DNA of 5,943 nucleotides from Afipia sp. (lineage in GTDB: Bacteria > Pseudomonadota > Alphaproteobacteria > Rhizobiales > Xanthobacteraceae). A program made the position numbers and the translations under genes. The notes under the pieces were generated by a model that made no database searches, was not told the origin of the DNA, and saw only the letters and a program-made list of their open reading frames with translations. Shown here in pieces: positions 5,263 to 5,943 of this stretch. Where the stretch lies: the NCBI GenBank assembly GCA_026400415.1, contig JAPLPA010000316.1, positions 1 through 5,943 of the forward strand, in the 5' to 3' direction. How positions within the stretch are numbered: the first letter of the stretch is position 1; the number at the start of each line of letters is the position of its first letter.

Positions 5263-5802
5263 TTAGCCGCCGAACGCGTTGCCTTCGCTAACCGAGCAGG
5301 TCTGGTTGGAATAGGTCGCCTTGCCCAAGTTCGTATAGGTAATTCCGTTCAAACCTTTGAATTGCACCGATTTGCCAGCTTCGGATCCAGACATGGCGTT
5401 CACCGTGCAACTCGTGAAGTCGTCATTGAACGAAACAATAATCTGAGACGCGCCGCTTAGGTGTTGGAACAGTGCAACGATCCGATTACCTTCAATGCGA
5501 AACTTCGATCCTTCCGGGCCGAGTTCGGACGTTTTTCGTTCACGTTGCTCCTGTCGGTCTTCTCTGTCGAAAATCCGGCCCTGATTGCTGATATAAAGCG
5601 TGCGGGCGAAATTACCGGAAGCCACAACGGGCGAGCCGTCTTCGCGCTTAGCCTGAGCTGAAGCGGTGAAGGAATAACGGACCGTCTTGTTGAGCATTTT
5701 TGCGGGCGCTGCTGCAGCAGTCTCTGCCAGCATGATTGTTGAAAAACAACCGAAGGCGACAATTGAAAACGCAGTCGTCAAGATCGTCAGATAATGAAAC
5801 AT
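5263..5802 (-). CDS. Secreted protein of unknown function
   Basis: A 179-residue exported protein I cannot name. The ATG at 5800-5802 is chosen because GGGGA lies 5 bases upstream and a signal peptide follows (MFHYLTILTTAFSIVAFGCF core, likely cleavage around ETAAAA or AAPA, about 31-34). A longer frame to 5859 adds an Arg/Cys-rich stretch that would spoil the signal. The mature part starts VRYSFTASAQAKREDGSPVV and contains repeated beta-like strands (FARTLYISNQGRIF; FRIEGNRIVALF; GASQIIVSFNDDFTSCTV), a charged loop at about 80-92, and a C-terminal TCSVSEGNAF. Cys132 and Cys169 could pair in the periplasm. The pattern fits small beta-rich periplasmic proteins seen in Rhizobiales. It is convergent with pilin copy 2, 22 bases away, and sits downstream of a tRNA on the same strand. 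No link to pili can be shown. Confidence 0.75.
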   Translation of the reverse strand: MFHYLTILTTAFSIVAFGCFSTIMLAETAAAAPAKMLNKTVRYSFTASAQAKREDGSPVVASGNFARTLYISNQGRIFDREDRQEQRERKTSELGPEGSKFRIEGNRIVALFQHLSGASQIIVSFNDDFTSCTVNAMSGSEAGKSVQFKGLNGITYTNLGKATYSNQTCSVSEGNAFGG

Positions 5803-5812
5803 TTTATTCCCC

Positions 5813-5877
5813 AAAAAAAATCTGCAACGCAAGTTTGCCCGCCGGAATGCGGGATGCAAGGCTCATCGTGTATTGTA
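5813..5877 (-). promoter_or_regulatory. Leader of the secreted-protein gene with TACAAT and a T8 run
   Basis: On the - strand, TACAAT (5877-5872) is a good -10-like hexamer, but no convincing -35 lies 16-18 bases before it. Downstream, CCCGC/GCGGG (5853-5849/5842-5838) forms a 5-bp hairpin and a run of eight T (5820-5813) ends right before the GGGGA ribosome-binding site. The T-run follows only a 4-bp GCAA/TTGC stem, so a terminator or attenuator is possible but weak. Confidence 0.3.
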
Positions 5878-5905
5878 ATAAGGTCCGAGGTGGCCGAGGA
5901 ACCGA

Positions 5906-5943
5906 TGGTGGGCGCACAAGGGATCGAACCTTGGACCTCTCCC
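5906..5943 (-). tRNA. 3' half of a tRNA, probably tRNA-Val; anticodon beyond window
   Basis: Read on the - strand, standard tRNA positions can be assigned base by base. GGGAG (39-43, 3' strand of the anticodon stem) is at 5943-5939, AGGTC variable loop at 5938-5934, and the T arm CAAGG-TTCGATC-CCTTG at 5933-5917. The 3' acceptor strand TGCGCCC is at 5916-5910, discriminator A73 at 5909, and encoded CCA at 5908-5906. The T stem pairs perfectly and the loop has TTCGA. The missing 5' acceptor strand should read GGGCGCA. The anticodon is not visible. The acceptor sequence and GGGAGAGGTC stretch resemble rhizobial tRNA-Val as I recall it, but this identity is a guess, while the tRNA call itself is firm. 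Confidence 0.93.

Noticed and set aside
5743..5754. Lipobox (AFGC) in the secreted protein's signal peptide
   Set aside because: Phe at -2 and Ala at -3 do not fit the lipobox, and a better signal peptidase I site lies downstream in the Ala-rich stretch.
5263..5943. Genomic island inserted at the tRNA 3' end
   Set aside because: No integrase, no repeat of the tRNA 3' end and no other mobile-element trace is visible in the window.

Overview
This is a stretch of chromosome from an alphaproteobacterium of the order Hyphomicrobiales (Rhizobiales). It is most likely in the Bradyrhizobium/Afipia/Rhodopseudomonas neighbourhood, but the genus cannot be fixed from the sequence alone. The reasons are the moderately high GC content with C/G-ending codons, short Flp pilins of the 'ATAIEY' type, a DUF2927 secreted protein, a periplasmic L,D-transpeptidase, a GERDP-type small helical protein, and an IlvB-like enzyme whose text closely resembles rhizobial proteins. 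No phage, transposon, integrase or CRISPR feature is visible. The window starts inside one gene and ends inside a tRNA.

Layout, left to right. (1) Positions 2-1132, + strand: the body of an isovaleryl-CoA dehydrogenase (leucine breakdown), missing only its first residues. (2) Two envelope genes on the - strand converge on it: an L,D-transpeptidase (2056-2649) and, downstream of it, a secreted DUF2927 protein (1145-1951). A strong UUCG-loop intrinsic terminator (2014-2040) separates the two, so they are probably separate units although their longest reading frames touch. (3) A 161-base divergent control region (2650-2810) contains a strong hairpin/inverted repeat. (4) Positions 2811-4292, + strand: a thiamine-diphosphate enzyme of the acetolactate synthase/IlvB-like family, which appears to lack about 21 residues near its N-terminus. 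(5) A small helical protein (4367-4585). (6) Two tandem Flp-type pilin genes (4717-4878 and 5079-5240), 53 codons each and 36/53 identical in protein. (7) On the - strand, a small secreted protein of unknown function (5263-5802). (8) The 3' half of a - strand tRNA (5906-5943), cut off by the window edge before the anticodon.

The genes do not form one pathway. Isovaleryl-CoA dehydrogenase and the IlvB-like enzyme are metabolic. The transpeptidase, DUF2927 protein, pilins and last secreted protein all act in or beyond the cell envelope. The pilins have none of the Tad/Cpa assembly genes beside them inside the window, so they look like a detached pilin pair served by a machine encoded elsewhere or beyond the edge.

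The points most worth a second look are: the apparent in-frame loss in the PYR domain of the IlvB-like enzyme; the second pilin's Ala in place of Gly at the prepilin cleavage position; and the leader of that second pilin gene, where an inverted repeat covers the ribosome-binding site and a short upstream reading frame with its own good ribosome-binding site runs through it. I saw no convincing evidence of a wholly new multi-gene system.
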